A stretch of 39,885 nt of DNA from Acidobacteriota bacterium. Its GTDB lineage: Bacteria > Acidobacteriota > Terriglobia > UBA7540. Below are positions 39,524-39,885 of the stretch, piece by piece. The stretch's first letter is position 1; the number at the start of each line of letters is the position of its first letter. A model generated the notes under the pieces. The model was not told the DNA's origin, did not search any database, and saw only the letters and a list, made by a program, of their open reading frames with translations. The DNA is taken from assembly GCA_021838785.1 (NCBI GenBank), contig JAKCCV010000026.1, positions 1 to 39,885 of the forward strand. The letters are read 5' to 3'. Position numbers and translations under genes: made by a program.

Positions 39524-39533
39524 GGTGAGGCCA

Positions 39534-39885
<352 letters not shown>

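Overview
The window is about 40 kb of a GC-rich bacterial chromosome that looks like Acidobacteriota. I infer this from an Oar-like TonB receptor with no SusD partner, PF10091-type glucoamylase-family enzymes, a FecR/DUF6600 surface protein, EF-P with a TPGN loop tip, and the tRNA Thr-Tyr-Gly-Thr/tuf cluster. No marker gene fixes the lineage. I see no insertion sequence, phage gene, rRNA or CRISPR array.

Layout. Positions 1-7.4 kb: HEAT-repeat protein, OmpA-like protein, HAD hydrolase, BioY biotin transporter, FecR/DUF6600 protein and a MEMO-family protein, mostly single-gene units. 7.5-9.4 kb: long-chain acyl-CoA synthetase. 9.7-23.2 kb: a glycan-use locus. On the minus strand it holds a TonB receptor, a TPR protein, two secreted PF10091 enzymes and a GH39 enzyme; divergently it holds a LacI regulator, an MFS transporter and a truncated third PF10091 gene. 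A LacI-type operator and a TTGACA promoter element lie in the divergent gap. 23.3-27.2 kb: efp, an unknown secreted or membrane protein overlapping selA, and a DUF488 protein.

27.1-30.4 kb is a rearranged segment. The junction between the 3' end of the DUF488 gene and the 3' end of lemA occurs twice. One copy is split by a cytochrome c gene, and two further secreted-protein genes (one very Cys-rich) lie between the copies. 30.3-35 kb: lemA, an orphan TolC-family outer membrane protein behind a well-formed TetR-type operator/promoter, and a GT39-like membrane glycosyltransferase. 35.2-37.2 kb: aldo/keto reductase and IclR regulator.

37.4-39.9 kb: tRNA-Thr(UGU), tRNA-Tyr(GUA), tRNA-Gly(UCC), tRNA-Thr(GGU) and the start of tuf. 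A two-gene module, a HEPN-domain protein plus an unrecognised 284-residue protein with overlapping reading frames, sits between the last tRNA and tuf. This module is the best candidate in the window for an undescribed system. The next best are the duplicated DUF488/lemA junction and the regulated SusD-less glycan locus.
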